This document shows positions 27,201 through 33,833 of a stretch of 42,736 nucleotides of DNA, in pieces; the stretch's first letter is position 1; every line of letters begins with the position of its first letter. The DNA is from a virus, in the IMG/VR virus record IMGVR_UViG_3300013093_000089, positions 1 through 42,736 of that record; one strand, written 5' to 3'. Position numbers and translations under genes: made by a program. The notes under the pieces were generated by a model. It had not been told where the DNA came from and searched no databases. It saw nothing but the letters and a program-made list of their open reading frames with translations.

Positions 27201-28994
27201 CCAGAAGCTGTTAGCGTAAATTCTGTCATACAAATAATGATCTTCCAAGGGTCTACTCAGAAATGGAGCCAAGTCAACCAGCAGCAGATACCAATAGTAC
27301 AAGGGCAGTCATCTTACACGATAAATCCGATGCCAGCAGATAACGGCCCCCTAGAAATCATGGTATTTGTCTGTGCAGATTCTGATTTCTTGCAGGCACC
27401 AGAATGCAAGAGTTTCGCATATGATGGTAATGCTTTCGTTATAGTTGATCCTAGATATAGTGGCCACGCACTGTCTCCTTCGGACGTTGATGTATATAAA
27501 AATGGTATCAAACTAACAACATCTGTAGATTATGTAGTAAACGGAACACAGAACGAAATAACAATGAATCCTTCTAGTGTTGCATTTGGAGACGACATAG
27601 TAATAGCACTTTATGTATTTGCTGATTATAGGATAATCGGTGATCAGCTAGTTTTAGGAAATGGATATTCTACTAGAAACAAGAACTATCTAAATATAAC
27701 AACTTTTACTAATCATAATATCTTGAAGATAAGATCAGTAGAGGAAGGATTCTTCTTTAATGTTGGGTTTGATGCTAGTTCGTATGATGCGATAGGATTT
27801 GATACGCAGAGCTCAATAGTAAATGCTAGTAGTATATTTGATCTACCTAGAGAAGTAGATGATATAGCTGGAATTTTTGTATCTCTAAATAGGACGCTGC
27901 TGAAACCAAATTTTGACTATATTGTATTAGACAATAGATCTCAAATCAAACTGTTGTTACCTGATTCGTTAAAAGGTGATGATTATGTTGAGATAATTTC
28001 TTTCAATCCTCAGGTAGTAACTCCTAGTTTTGGATTTAAACAATTCAAAGATATGACTAATAGGATGATATACAAGAGATTGGATGATGCTAAATCTACC
28101 GTACTTGCAGCTGATCTCGCATACTATGATACCACGATAACCGTAGAGAACGCAAACAATCTAGAAATGCCAAATCCTTCTCTAAACCTTCCAGGAGTCA
28201 TAGAAATAGACAATGAGAGGATAGAATATTTCACGATGACAGGTAACGTCCTTGGACAGATAAGGAGAGGTACTCTTGGGACAGGAATAAACAGTTCGGT
28301 TGCTGCCGGTACTCTTGTTAGAGATATAGGTGTGATGGAAACAGTTCCATATACCGATAACGAAAGAAAATACACGTATTATGGTGATGGAACTACTAAC
28401 TTCTTTGGGCTTGATTTTGTACCCACACTGAACACAGCCAGTGTTTCATACGAAATAGTAGCTAATGGGACCAACGGAAATACCTTTATAACAGTCACTG
28501 ACACTACTAACCTATCAGTAGGTATGTTTGTAAGAGAAGCAAACGGAATACAAGATGGAACTAAGATAGTTTCTATAATAGGTAGCACATTGAAATTGAG
28601 CAAATCTATAACAAACAATCTGTCAAATGCTAGTCTATATGTTTCTAATTGGTATAGGAGCACTATATCTAACCAATACGGACAGAATGATCAGCTCGAG
28701 GTATTTGTAGCAGGACAGAGGTTATGTAAAGTTCCTGTAACTGTCTATGATCAATCTCTAGGTCAGGATAGTTACAGAGGACTAGCTGACAGGACTATAG
28801 AAGCTGAGTTTTCAGTAAACGGCATTGATCAAGGAGTCACTATCACTTCTATCCCAGCAGCTGGGGAGATAGTAGTAATAGTGTACAAGACTGGTAAATT
28901 ATGGCAAGATATAAATGAAAATACAGCACTAGTCTATAGCAAATCAGACATAGCGAAGTTCTTAACCTCAGCTACGGTGAGTTTACCTAAATAA
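15294..28994 (+). CDS. Giant 4566-aa gp7-like baseplate/virion protein
   Basis: One open frame of 13.7 kb, about four times the length of T4 gp7 (1032 aa). The first ~170 residues (RHLPKFFRTTANQKFLGGTL, YQLEPSFVYQD, AYAWNPHIDWDKIVNFREYY) match the conserved start of the very large structural proteins that follow gp6 in marine T4-like phages. Modules: two CBM5/12-like segments (~1437-1480 and ~1699-1740, each with W, Y-x-x-G, Y-x-A/Y-Y-x-A and W-x-x-L); seven FG-GAP repeats (2112-2590); two Gly-rich GTGAK repeats (~2980-3045 and ~3350-3415); five GDG-T modules (nt ~25675, 26485, 26821, 27037, 28384); and a late IEIDNERIEY turn module. It likely forms the outer wedge and adhesin surface. No TAG or frameshift interrupts it. 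Start ATG 15294 follows GGATAGG. Confidence 0.8.
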   Translation: MANNTQNEFPLPLGLEDQSKRQTARHLPKFFRTTANQKFLGGTLDPLTQPGKLGRINAYVGRQDIPNYSFDDNYLQETSTPRQYYQLEPSFVYQDPKSQNVEWYADYIDYINSLRYFGAPVANHSKLNKAEAYAWNPHIDWDKIVNFREYYWLPTGPDPITIYGHLESTVSTFSVTEQNEGDHVAYIFSPDGLTANPRLTLYRGITYNFNISTPNKSLAIKTLPTVGAGDFYNIGVSSQGVTAGLMTFTVSSDAPNLLYYIDQNDPNSYGMIDIKDITADSVLDVESEIIGKKNYTSSSGISFINGLKVQFIGQVTPSKYVGTSWYVEGVGRKIRLVSVLDIESPAIYGTALDVPFDEQPFDSLPWESASSYPGQKDYLTINRSSNDLNSWSRTNRWFHLNVLELTATANNQIASPDQTARATRPIIEFDPDLKLFNHGWNYKKDIDLVDTFTTDAFSMIEGSIGYVVDEESLLSGYRVLFLADTDTMVYGKVFTVNFIFNANENKTQITLQEADDAAPNEGENVYVTKGNSAGSSYHYTGSVWSISQKKSSVNQAPLFDLYDEEGISFSDPIQYPKSSFAGNRIFGYKIGSGTVDTELGFSLSYANIDNVGDIQLEFDLHDKNWTYQTGTTLSTVNSFSGFVRITNTDGSFYYSNGWTQTNKKLEQNVARILRITAPTYTVPIDVFDNSGSINDLTVRVYVNNVKRTDISPSIINGVTYITFGTMLAVDDKVVYKVKSKANKNARGYYEIPLNWQNNSTNQLLSYFTLGEVTDHVGSIIENVPNFAGNFPGNGNLSNIGDISSYGRKFLQHAGPMSLSAFLLVDQHANIVKALRWNSGRYSVFKKEFLQIAEQTAYDGSIAEIVDSILLRYSNAKHINTDSFYFSDMAPYGPASVRTYTVVDPRLPSFVIDSIFNPKSQTKRAVLIYLNDQQLTYGIDFTFSTENAFVNVTRSLAVGDTIVIRDYASTDGCFIPFTPTKLGLYPSYVPRKYIDDTYVTPTEIIQGHDGSIIKSYGDFRDDLILEMEMRIFNSIRIDYDPTIFNIDDVVGGYYRRNDFTRAEINNILSIDFLRWNLSLNNDFNANNYYVEDQSFTYNYSNSPAPNSTENLYGYWRGIYNYFYDTDRPHTCPWEMQGFKIKPKWWDNIYGTAPYTSENKIMWDAIEKGLINEPGNVRFDSRYARSGLSKYIPVDDSGNLLSPLDSNLVQSFSLVNAQGPFSFGDQAPVETAWRRSSEYPFSVMVLMSILNGAEFIGKFWDRFRLQRNIAGQMYYVDTGNKINPASLVFSDVPLGSSTSPNVPRTFTCGIANIIDEYVGSEKGVNIDQYKNYLSNIQPKLSHRMGGFTSKDKIKVLLDSRSPNASGSIYLPSENYQVFYNKSVPVDTVTYSGVVVEKKSNGFTVRGYDSEKSYFEIYPARVSQADPSINIGGVSEQFYEWTPGSYYTVGQIIKVSERYYRAIVGNTASTDFNTDIKKWAPLSSLPLVGGVTAVLRTKFVKTPTRINYGTLFLDVQSVVDFLLSYQERLKDWGFSFDDYSQELEVPLDWNTSAKEFMFWSIQRWSEGSVITLSPSAGGVNFTPKINAVADDLTSDFYNYSIFRADGSPIRSNQTNIYRNNGGFIIKPLSQNNDGVFFVRATLVYKEHVLLLDNISQFNDVVYDVVPGYRQGRVRLVGFKTTMWDGGFTSPGFVYDEALVQNWQPNTDYNIGDVVNYKGYYFTALSNVVGSSTFDYNYWRQLTTAPTPKLIPNFDYQTEQFRDFYNLDASIYDENQQNLARHLVGYQDRTYLDDIIIDSVSQYKFYLGYIKEKGTMNSISKLFNALRGAGYSSIDVMEEWAFKVGDYGASDAYSEIEISLDETKVRSNPQNIVLTTTSTEFNDLSIYNITANMIAIKPSSYDSNPFSMATIDTSLNDYGIFKYSVAGYVKEEQVDHIVYDYSTLLNYDLTLLREKDKIWVGYTPNNDWNVFEYLATGIVITNWSISINTIALVCSQIPTNIAINDIIAITNLGVLDGLYTVLNTYNNIIEVFTYNSNVYKLPETTTSGLLFKLESVRYKNESAISLRRYNNTNIRGETIWLDDDSTGKWAVLENSDAFTTSSLTPAAISSSNNQQYGYEVKISGDGKMMFVGAINNASGKVFVYNKPSVGNWTLKQLIPMPVDVISPAGNEQFGTSIDVNYDGSMLVVSAPNSSNLLTTTSNGLNIGSAVGTPSGLSKQGVVHVYTYDTYNLIYERVISIASKSPVSNERFGSKVKIGSDGVNTWLFVANRHYNNDQGAVQIFKNTAGVWSNGSQDYLNFGYSITTNPSGSFNPFSQTGGMYGYEIDCTSTVDKVIVSAPFLGDGSVFVFKRVGLLFFLMQVIDSNTISTVTADNLLGSVSYLKANDLFGYSLIVRDDILLVGSPNNDNGASNLGAVYVFDTTDASPDYRLRQMISPPVISDNERFGTKISINPNGNILAISSIGGDSIFDTTFDVYSKRLVFTQSSPRDYTLDPSSTANKSATTFDNSSTRFYDKTLYAGAVYVYNRIANDFIYGDRLNSDQLLSSSDNFGSAISVSNDCISVGSSGRASGSYTFGMVFVFSYSVPSWNTIATESQMVDISKFKKSFIYNTEKNSMIETLDFLDPAKGRIPGTADQEITYQTYYDPAIYQYSDVTDRAIDTSEIWTDDHVGEVWWDLSTVKFMWYEQGDSSYRTNNWGRIFPGSSVDVYEWVESSYLPSVYTKLADTADGLSQGISGTPKFSDDFTYSSKYKYDKISGIQTTLYYFWVKNKVIVPNVSFRNISVNDVTNLILDPISYGYQFVAITGQNSLSLTNIKNKLVESDVALNLQFYTIDNTDLMLHREFALIAKDDPYAKIPKNLEIKWFDSLVGSTVNGYAVPDIRLSAKQRLGTANSPRQSWFSNRFEALKQLIEYVNSILLINPVVDSISFKNLDLKDPPPSILSGDIDTKIDVIYQLNFIGTAQISQAVLAATIVDGKFVGISIVDSGYGYGRNKPYADDEYGNPISWYGPNVTITGTGTGAKIQTVINSQGKVIEAIIVKPGNDYDDNLTQVTVRPYAVLINSDSDANGGWSVQTWNSNRNEWIRSHTQSYDVTRYWNLADWYEQGYGLESDISFLINSTYDLNGLGAKIGEIVKIKDAGYGKWLLLQRVNQTNSSDFTNDYQVVGKQDATIQFSSMLYDPKQGSGFDNISSFDTGLFDQSATTELRIILTAIRDDILINDLRIEYIRSFFNSIYYVFSEQHYVDWAFKTSFLKINHVVGSLNQRPVSQSDVLDSYQSYIEEVKPYKSKIREFVSTYGQKDQPLDFANQVVSDFDLQPYYNNDTGTVDQITTESSIVNSYPWKNWLDNNIYKLVDIVIKTGGKNYASQPQVIISGGGGTGAKASAYIAQGSVYKIVIDDPGVGFISAPNIYISGGNGDIDADRAKAYAIIGDGLVRTNLIGMKFDRYSPAYEVSSFKFTDMFSGDGSTVKWKLTYAPEVEKSKFYVVVDDLVLYGNQFSISIVETLHDTYTALEGYITFAVPPASPASSNVSNIIITYDKNIRLYSAADRIDYAYNPTSGRYGKDLGLLMTGVDYGGVQISSLDFEISGGWDVTPWGSSSWDNVPNSNDDSVSLVSELSGSSSHITATGSNSQYTITVSSASGLTDGMAVFGHGINTFARIATGGRNGNVLTLTAANSGTVSGTVTFATVFTLGFTPALNDVINVYLNGVRIDDPNYGTQATITNADAMMKSIIGDGVTDTINVPSTISLSPGDLITFRKSTSDGSILPTDLSAVDSFISGGDLGYSTAKGINADDIVIDGDWFNTTDTSHGPEELVQGQVVDSVDIKVYHTPSSGGPKININSYIGDGSTTVYPINSVPGTDAGVIVIVDKSFVTATIDHLNSKIIMPSAPLPNAKISIMTIDTAGYDILDKEIYIGDGNTTDYMTAARYSKTNGILDITAFVTVDGMPIDYMIIESDITHGVAGDVIVRLPEAVSVNSVIQIMIFQGSTQKWSQVNQQQIPIVQGQSSYTINPMPADNGPLEIMVFVCADSDFLQAPECKSFAYDGNAFVIVDPRYSGHALSPSDVDVYKNGIKLTTSVDYVVNGTQNEITMNPSSVAFGDDIVIALYVFADYRIIGDQLVLGNGYSTRNKNYLNITTFTNHNILKIRSVEEGFFFNVGFDASSYDAIGFDTQSSIVNASSIFDLPREVDDIAGIFVSLNRTLLKPNFDYIVLDNRSQIKLLLPDSLKGDDYVEIISFNPQVVTPSFGFKQFKDMTNRMIYKRLDDAKSTVLAADLAYYDTTITVENANNLEMPNPSLNLPGVIEIDNERIEYFTMTGNVLGQIRRGTLGTGINSSVAAGTLVRDIGVMETVPYTDNERKYTYYGDGTTNFFGLDFVPTLNTASVSYEIVANGTNGNTFITVTDTTNLSVGMFVREANGIQDGTKIVSIIGSTLKLSKSITNNLSNASLYVSNWYRSTISNQYGQNDQLEVFVAGQRLCKVPVTVYDQSLGQDSYRGLADRTIEAEFSVNGIDQGVTITSIPAAGEIVVIVYKTGKLWQDINENTALVYSKSDIAKFLTSATVSLPK
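21627..23040 (+). repeat. Seven FG-GAP repeats (predicted beta-propeller) inside the giant gene
   Basis: Seven FG or YG blade starts occur at residues 2112, 2169, 2247, 2318, 2385, 2442 and 2547 of the 4566-aa protein. Each has the pattern (F/Y)G-x-x-(V/I)-x-(I/V), then a -V-(V/S)-(S/G)-AP/SP strand, and a V(F/Y)V(Y/F) strand at the end, for example FGTSIDVNYDGSMLVVSAP and GAVYVFD. Seven is the number in integrin-type propellers. Blade 6 carries an insertion of about 40 residues before its GAVYVYN strand. Confidence 0.75.
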
Positions 28995-28997
28995 ATA
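28990..28997 (+). promoter_or_regulatory. T4-type late promoter before 29012
   Basis: AATAAATA overlaps the stop codon of the giant gene (TAA 28992-28994) and lies 14 bases before ATG 29012. It would start a separate transcript for the tail-fibre block. Confidence 0.5.
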
Positions 28998-29011
28998 AAG
29001 TGAGTTAGAAG

Positions 29012-29665
29012 ATGACTGAAGATACTAAAAAAGATAAATCACAGGATGAAAAGATGAGAGATAAGCCAGATGAGCAAGGTTCATTCCATGTTGAGGGACA
29101 CATAAAGATCTATGATCCAATATCTGGAGAAGTCTACATCAATAAGAGGAACGCTATCCATTACGAAAATATGAGCGTTGCTCTAGCAGAAAATCTAGCT
29201 AATTCTGGTCAGGGATTTATATATGAGATGGCATTTGGAAATGGCGGAACTAATGTTGATCCTACTGGAATCATCACATATTTGACTCCAAATACTGTAG
29301 GAACTAACAGCACTCTCTATAATGAAACCTATTCTAAAGTAGTAGATGGTAACAGTGTTTCTAACACAGATCCAACTAGGAATTATATCGAAGTAAAGCA
29401 CCTGACAGGAACGACCTACAGCGATATCGTTGTTACCTGCTTGTTAGATTATGGTGATGTTCCGGACCAAGCCGCATTTGACAATGTTACTAGCATAAAC
29501 GATGTAGCAACATTTGATGAGTTAGGATTGCGCGGTTATGACTCAACAGGAACAGGAAAATTGTTGACACATGTTATTTTCCATCCAGTACAGAAAAGCC
29601 TAAATAGGTTAGTACAGATAGATTATACTGTTAGGGTACAGAGCTTATCGGGATTTAACGGATAA
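29012..29665 (+). CDS. Conserved virion structural protein, unknown role
   Basis: A 217-aa protein. The first ~25 residues are very charged (KKDKSQDEKMRDKPDEQ) and likely disordered. The core has HVEGHIKIYDPISGEVYINK, AIHYENMSVALAENLANS and GFIYEMAFGNGGT, a pattern conserved in marine T4-like phages next to the tail-fibre genes. Position between the giant gp7-like protein and the fibre paralogues suggests a baseplate-to-fibre connector, comparable in place to T4 gp8 to gp10, but I see no clear sequence match to those. The stop overlaps the start of the next gene (TAATG). The ribosome binding site is weak. Confidence 0.55.
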   Translation: MTEDTKKDKSQDEKMRDKPDEQGSFHVEGHIKIYDPISGEVYINKRNAIHYENMSVALAENLANSGQGFIYEMAFGNGGTNVDPTGIITYLTPNTVGTNSTLYNETYSKVVDGNSVSNTDPTRNYIEVKHLTGTTYSDIVVTCLLDYGDVPDQAAFDNVTSINDVATFDELGLRGYDSTGTGKLLTHVIFHPVQKSLNRLVQIDYTVRVQSLSGFNG

Positions 29666-31806
29666 TGGCAACGAATTCTTATAATATAAATTTCACAGAT
29701 ACAGAGAACAATACTGCCATAACAGTAAACGATAATTCTCTCAATCAACAGACTAACCTAACATTTACTGGTAGGAATCAGAGGGGGTATGCAGAATCGA
29801 TCGGTGAAAACTTTCTGCATTTATTAGAAAATTTTGCAGCTTCATCTCCTCCTGATCAAACAGTCGGAGGACAACCAGTTAAAGGACAGTTGTGGTATGA
29901 TACTACCTCTTCTGTGAATGAATTAAAGGTATATGACGGGCAAACATGGAAATCAGCAGGATCAGTTAAAAAAGGAATCGGTCAACCGACACCAGGTACT
30001 GTTGGTGGAATAATGGGTGACCTCTATGTTGACACTCTAAATCAACAATTATATCTGTATTCTGGATCTGTTTGGGTGCTTGTTGGACCAAACTTTAGTT
30101 CAGGAACTAGGACAGGTGTCCAAGCTGCTGTATTATTAGATGCGACTGATAATTCCCACATCGTATTGCAGACCTTTATAAATGATGCTGTTGTTTCTAT
30201 ATACAGTTTTGATTCATTCTCTCTAAAAACTAACATTTCTGGATTTAGCAAGATCAATCCCGGACTGAATCTAGCAGTATTGTATGATTCTAAAAATAAT
30301 GTTACTACTAAATTCTGGGGAGTGTCCGAAAAAGCAGAATCTATTTTGATAAATGGAAAATCTGTAGCTGGAAGCACCTTTGTTAGGAATGATCAAGATG
30401 GGATTATTACTGGTTCGATATCGGTGCGTTCGGATGGTGGACTAATAGTAGGATCTAATGGACAGATAAGGATACAAGTTGATAATACTGGCAGGGGATA
30501 TGTATACCATTCATATCAAGATTCTGCCCTCGATCTCAAACTAAATCATGGCGGTGTGCAAACTACGGTAATACGCATAGATGGCACTGCTGGTACTGCA
30601 CACGCACCTTATGTAGGTATAAACCAAACAACACCAACTGCTAACCTAGATGTTGGTGGAACAGCAAACATAAGCGGCCAACTTACGCTGGGCGGAGTAC
30701 TAAATGCTAACAGCACCACTGCTAGCACAGCATATACTAACGGCGCATTGGTAGTAGCTGGAGGAGTTGGTATAGCAGGAAACATCAATGCGAACGGTGC
30801 ATTATCTATCGCTAGCAATACCAATAGCACTAGTTCGATAACAGGATCCTTGATAACAGCAGGCGGTGCGGGTATAGCCAAGGATTTAAATGTTGGCGGA
30901 AATGTCAATGTCACTGGCACGATAACAGGAAATGTTACAGGCAACGTATCTGGCACAGCAGGAACAGCTATACAGCTAGCACACAGTACTACGTTTAAGA
31001 TAGCAGGTGACGTTATAGATTCAACAGGATTTAGCTTCAATGGTAGCAGCACTATTTCTACTCAGACGTTTAATACTGTTTTAAATCCGGCTTTTGTGAC
31101 TTCAAAACAGCTCACTTCTCTAACAGATGACAGCGATATCCTCCTCATCTATAGCCAAAACACTAACATTAGGACACCTGGTTTATATAGTATGAGGAAA
31201 GATACTTTTGTAAGCAGTCTAGGACTAGTACAACCGGGAACTATTTTTCCTTATGCAGGCGCTGTAGCGAGTACTCCTACAGGATATCTATTGTGCGATG
31301 GTAGCCAAGTACCACAGCAGATATATCCGGACCTCTATGCTGTATTAGGAAACATATATGGAACCCCTTCTCCGGGTTCGGGTACTTTTTATCTACCAGA
31401 TCTTAGAGGACGTTTTGCTCTTGGTAATCTCAGCATGGCAAACTCTATATCTAACATGACATCTACGCCGATAGACCCAACAGCAGTAAATAGGGCCACA
31501 GGATCTACAGCTATCACATTAGGAAATGCTGCTGGTTTAGAACAAACCACACTAACTACAAGCAATCTACCAGACCATAGGCATACACTAACGAACGACC
31601 AAGGTACTCAGTTTAGTGTAGTAAATCCTAATCCAACTTCTGCAGATGTCACTGGAAACAGAGAACCTGGCGGAACCGTTGCTAATGGAACACAATTTTA
31701 CAATTATACATCTGGTGTTGATTCTGCATCGCACGGGCAGGCGTTCAATATAATGAATCCATATTTGACGATCAATTACATCATATACGTAGGAAAGATA
31801 GCATAA
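29665..31806 (+). CDS. Tail fibre with C-terminal phage tail-collar domain
   Basis: A 713-aa fibre. Residues 1-~150 form an N-terminal module shared with the next two genes: TFTGRNQRGYAESIGENFLH, LLENFA, GQLWYDTT, a putative baseplate-attachment part. The middle has repeated short turns such as GALVVAGGVGIAGNINANGA, likely a trimeric shaft. Residues ~525-590 are a tail-collar domain: TIFPYAGAVASTPTGYLLCD, FYLPDLRGRFALG. The final part has LPDHRHTL (near 635) and NPYLTINYIIYVGK, as in T4 gp12-type short fibres where histidines bind a metal ion. It is probably the receptor-binding or short-tail-fibre-like member. The ATG overlaps the previous TAA by one base. Confidence 0.8.
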   Translation: MATNSYNINFTDTENNTAITVNDNSLNQQTNLTFTGRNQRGYAESIGENFLHLLENFAASSPPDQTVGGQPVKGQLWYDTTSSVNELKVYDGQTWKSAGSVKKGIGQPTPGTVGGIMGDLYVDTLNQQLYLYSGSVWVLVGPNFSSGTRTGVQAAVLLDATDNSHIVLQTFINDAVVSIYSFDSFSLKTNISGFSKINPGLNLAVLYDSKNNVTTKFWGVSEKAESILINGKSVAGSTFVRNDQDGIITGSISVRSDGGLIVGSNGQIRIQVDNTGRGYVYHSYQDSALDLKLNHGGVQTTVIRIDGTAGTAHAPYVGINQTTPTANLDVGGTANISGQLTLGGVLNANSTTASTAYTNGALVVAGGVGIAGNINANGALSIASNTNSTSSITGSLITAGGAGIAKDLNVGGNVNVTGTITGNVTGNVSGTAGTAIQLAHSTTFKIAGDVIDSTGFSFNGSSTISTQTFNTVLNPAFVTSKQLTSLTDDSDILLIYSQNTNIRTPGLYSMRKDTFVSSLGLVQPGTIFPYAGAVASTPTGYLLCDGSQVPQQIYPDLYAVLGNIYGTPSPGSGTFYLPDLRGRFALGNLSMANSISNMTSTPIDPTAVNRATGSTAITLGNAAGLEQTTLTTSNLPDHRHTLTNDQGTQFSVVNPNPTSADVTGNREPGGTVANGTQFYNYTSGVDSASHGQAFNIMNPYLTINYIIYVGKIA

Positions 31807-31807
31807 G

Positions 31808-33796
31808 ATGTCATACACGATCAATAAAACCAATGGAACGATACTTACTACGATGATAGATGGTACTGTAGATGATACTACAGATTTAACCCTGATAGGT
31901 AGGAATTACAGCGGTTTTGGCCAGATGATAAACCAAGATTTGGTCTATCTATTGGAAAATTTTGCTAACACTTCTGAGCCTTCTCGTCCTATAACTGGAC
32001 AGCTTTGGTTTGATACAACAAGTGGTGAAGATAGATTGAAAGTATATTCGTCATCTGGATGGAAATCAGTCGCCGGCACAGTAATAAGTGCTTCCGAACC
32101 TCTCACTCTTACTGCTGGCGATACGTGGTATGATAATAATGAACAACAGTTTTATGTGTTTGATGGATTAAATCCGATACTAATCGGTCCTATGTGGGGT
32201 AAGAGCCAGGGAATAACTGGAACAAAAGCAGAGACTATATTAGATTCTAACGGTAACTACAGGAATGTTTTATTCCTTTATGTAAATTCAACCCTGCTGG
32301 GAATATTTTCATCTGCTGAGTTTACTCCTAAGACTGCTATAACGGGATTTCCTACTATAGGTCAGGGATTTAATTCAAACAATTCGATCAACTTTAATTT
32401 TAACACAAACGTCACGAATTCCTTAGCATTAAACGGATTGACATCATCTCAGTTCCTGAGGAGCGATGCAGATTCGTCAACTACTGGTAAGCTGACAATA
32501 CAGAATCTCACTGGACAAGGACTAGTCATACAAGCACGAGCTTCTGCTAGCTTATCTGTTCCTACTCCTGGAACAGCGTTCGTGATAGCAAACAATACTA
32601 GCAATGGCAACATAGTGTTCCAGACAACCACCGGTGTGGGAACATTCAATCCAATATATGTAGACGCTACAAACAATCGTGTTGGGTTCTATACTACATC
32701 TCCGACACAGACAGTTGACGTTGCAGGAGATCTGAGGATACGTGGTAACCTAACAGTAGAAGGCACTAATCTAAATGTCAATGCTACGAACCTCATCGTA
32801 GAAGATAAAAACATACAGTTAGCTTATAGTGCTAGTCCGACAGATGCTCTCGCCGACGGTGCAGGCATCACGATAATGGGTACAACTAACAAGACCATAA
32901 CTTATAACAATACTACTACGGCATTTGATGTATCTCAGAGCGTCAATCTAGCATCTGGAAAATCTTTTAACATCAACGGAGTAGCGATACTAACCGCTAC
33001 TGCATTAGCTTCATCGGTTACTAGTGCTCCGGGATTGACCAGTTTTGGTCCACAGACTTCTATAACAGCTGGAACGATACAGATATCGACTAATGTGATC
33101 AGTACTACTACTACTAATCAAGATCTACAGCTAAGTCCAAACGGAACTGGAAACATAGCCATCGTTGGCAGCAAGAAGATAACCGGGTTGGCTAACCCCA
33201 CTAGCACACAAGATGCTGCAACCAAATACTATGTAGATACAGCAGCACTTACAGCTCCTCTTTCTGTAGCTGTAACTGATACTAACATAGTGCCGCTGAG
33301 CAATACCAGCATAGCTACACTTTTAGGTGATATATACCCAGCATCAACCTCAGCTAACAACAAACTAGCTTATGTTCATCAGCAGACGATGACTTATACT
33401 AGCGGAACACTTTCTTCGGTAGTCTATGCAACTTCTAGCACTATATCATATACTGCGACTAATATCGCTCTTCCGATAGGTACAACAGTGGTGATTACTA
33501 GGACTTCTTCCGGAACTGCGATAACCGGAACACTAACTATCGGTGGTACTGCGATCAGCAGTATTGCTAGTGGTGCTAGTTTAACATACTATGTCGCGGG
33601 CACTCCTACCACCACTGCATCGGGATTGTCTACTACCTACGGTGGAACTGTTGCAGCCCTAACGGGATCTACTACTACAGGTGCTACGTTTACCTATTAC
33701 TTACCTGGCGTGATAACGATAACGAGAGCATTGAAGGAATTTGAGATAGTTAGCGGCGCCTGGGCATACCAGAGCACCCTAACAAGCCACGTATGA
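31808..33796 (+). CDS. Tail fibre paralogue 2
   Basis: A 662-aa fibre with the same N-terminal module as its neighbours: TDLTLIGRNYSGFGQMINQD, LLENFANTSEPSRPITGQLW and FDTT. The middle holds a fibre segment common in marine phages: GDLRIRGNLTVEGTNLNVNA, VEDKNIQLAYSASPTDA, GAGITIMGTTNKT. Near residues 456-480 lies KKITGLANPTSTQDAATKYY, a join found in many phage fibres. The C-terminal 170 residues are a Thr/Ser/Gly-rich beta segment unlike that of either paralogue, as expected for a receptor-binding tip. The start is one base after the stop of the previous gene, with the ribosome binding site inside that gene. Confidence 0.75.
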   Translation: MSYTINKTNGTILTTMIDGTVDDTTDLTLIGRNYSGFGQMINQDLVYLLENFANTSEPSRPITGQLWFDTTSGEDRLKVYSSSGWKSVAGTVISASEPLTLTAGDTWYDNNEQQFYVFDGLNPILIGPMWGKSQGITGTKAETILDSNGNYRNVLFLYVNSTLLGIFSSAEFTPKTAITGFPTIGQGFNSNNSINFNFNTNVTNSLALNGLTSSQFLRSDADSSTTGKLTIQNLTGQGLVIQARASASLSVPTPGTAFVIANNTSNGNIVFQTTTGVGTFNPIYVDATNNRVGFYTTSPTQTVDVAGDLRIRGNLTVEGTNLNVNATNLIVEDKNIQLAYSASPTDALADGAGITIMGTTNKTITYNNTTTAFDVSQSVNLASGKSFNINGVAILTATALASSVTSAPGLTSFGPQTSITAGTIQISTNVISTTTTNQDLQLSPNGTGNIAIVGSKKITGLANPTSTQDAATKYYVDTAALTAPLSVAVTDTNIVPLSNTSIATLLGDIYPASTSANNKLAYVHQQTMTYTSGTLSSVVYATSSTISYTATNIALPIGTTVVITRTSSGTAITGTLTIGGTAISSIASGASLTYYVAGTPTTTASGLSTTYGGTVAALTGSTTTGATFTYYLPGVITITRALKEFEIVSGAWAYQSTLTSHV

Positions 33797-33802
33797 TAAA
33801 TA
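33795..33802 (+). promoter_or_regulatory. T4-type late promoter before tail fibre 3
   Basis: GATAAATA begins at the stop codon of the previous gene and lies 31 bases before ATG 33834. Right after it comes TCTATA (33803-33808), inverted-repeated as TATAGA (33828-33833) directly against the start codon. The AGGAG ribosome binding site (33821-33825) lies in the loop. Confidence 0.5.
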
Positions 33803-33833
33803 TCTATAAGATTATGACTTAGGAGCCTATAGA

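Noticed and set aside
30609-31052. 147-codon minus-strand frame opposite the tail-collar fibre
   Set aside because: It has a low-complexity Val/Pro/Leu-rich translation opposite repetitive fibre coding, no ribosome binding site and no family resemblance.
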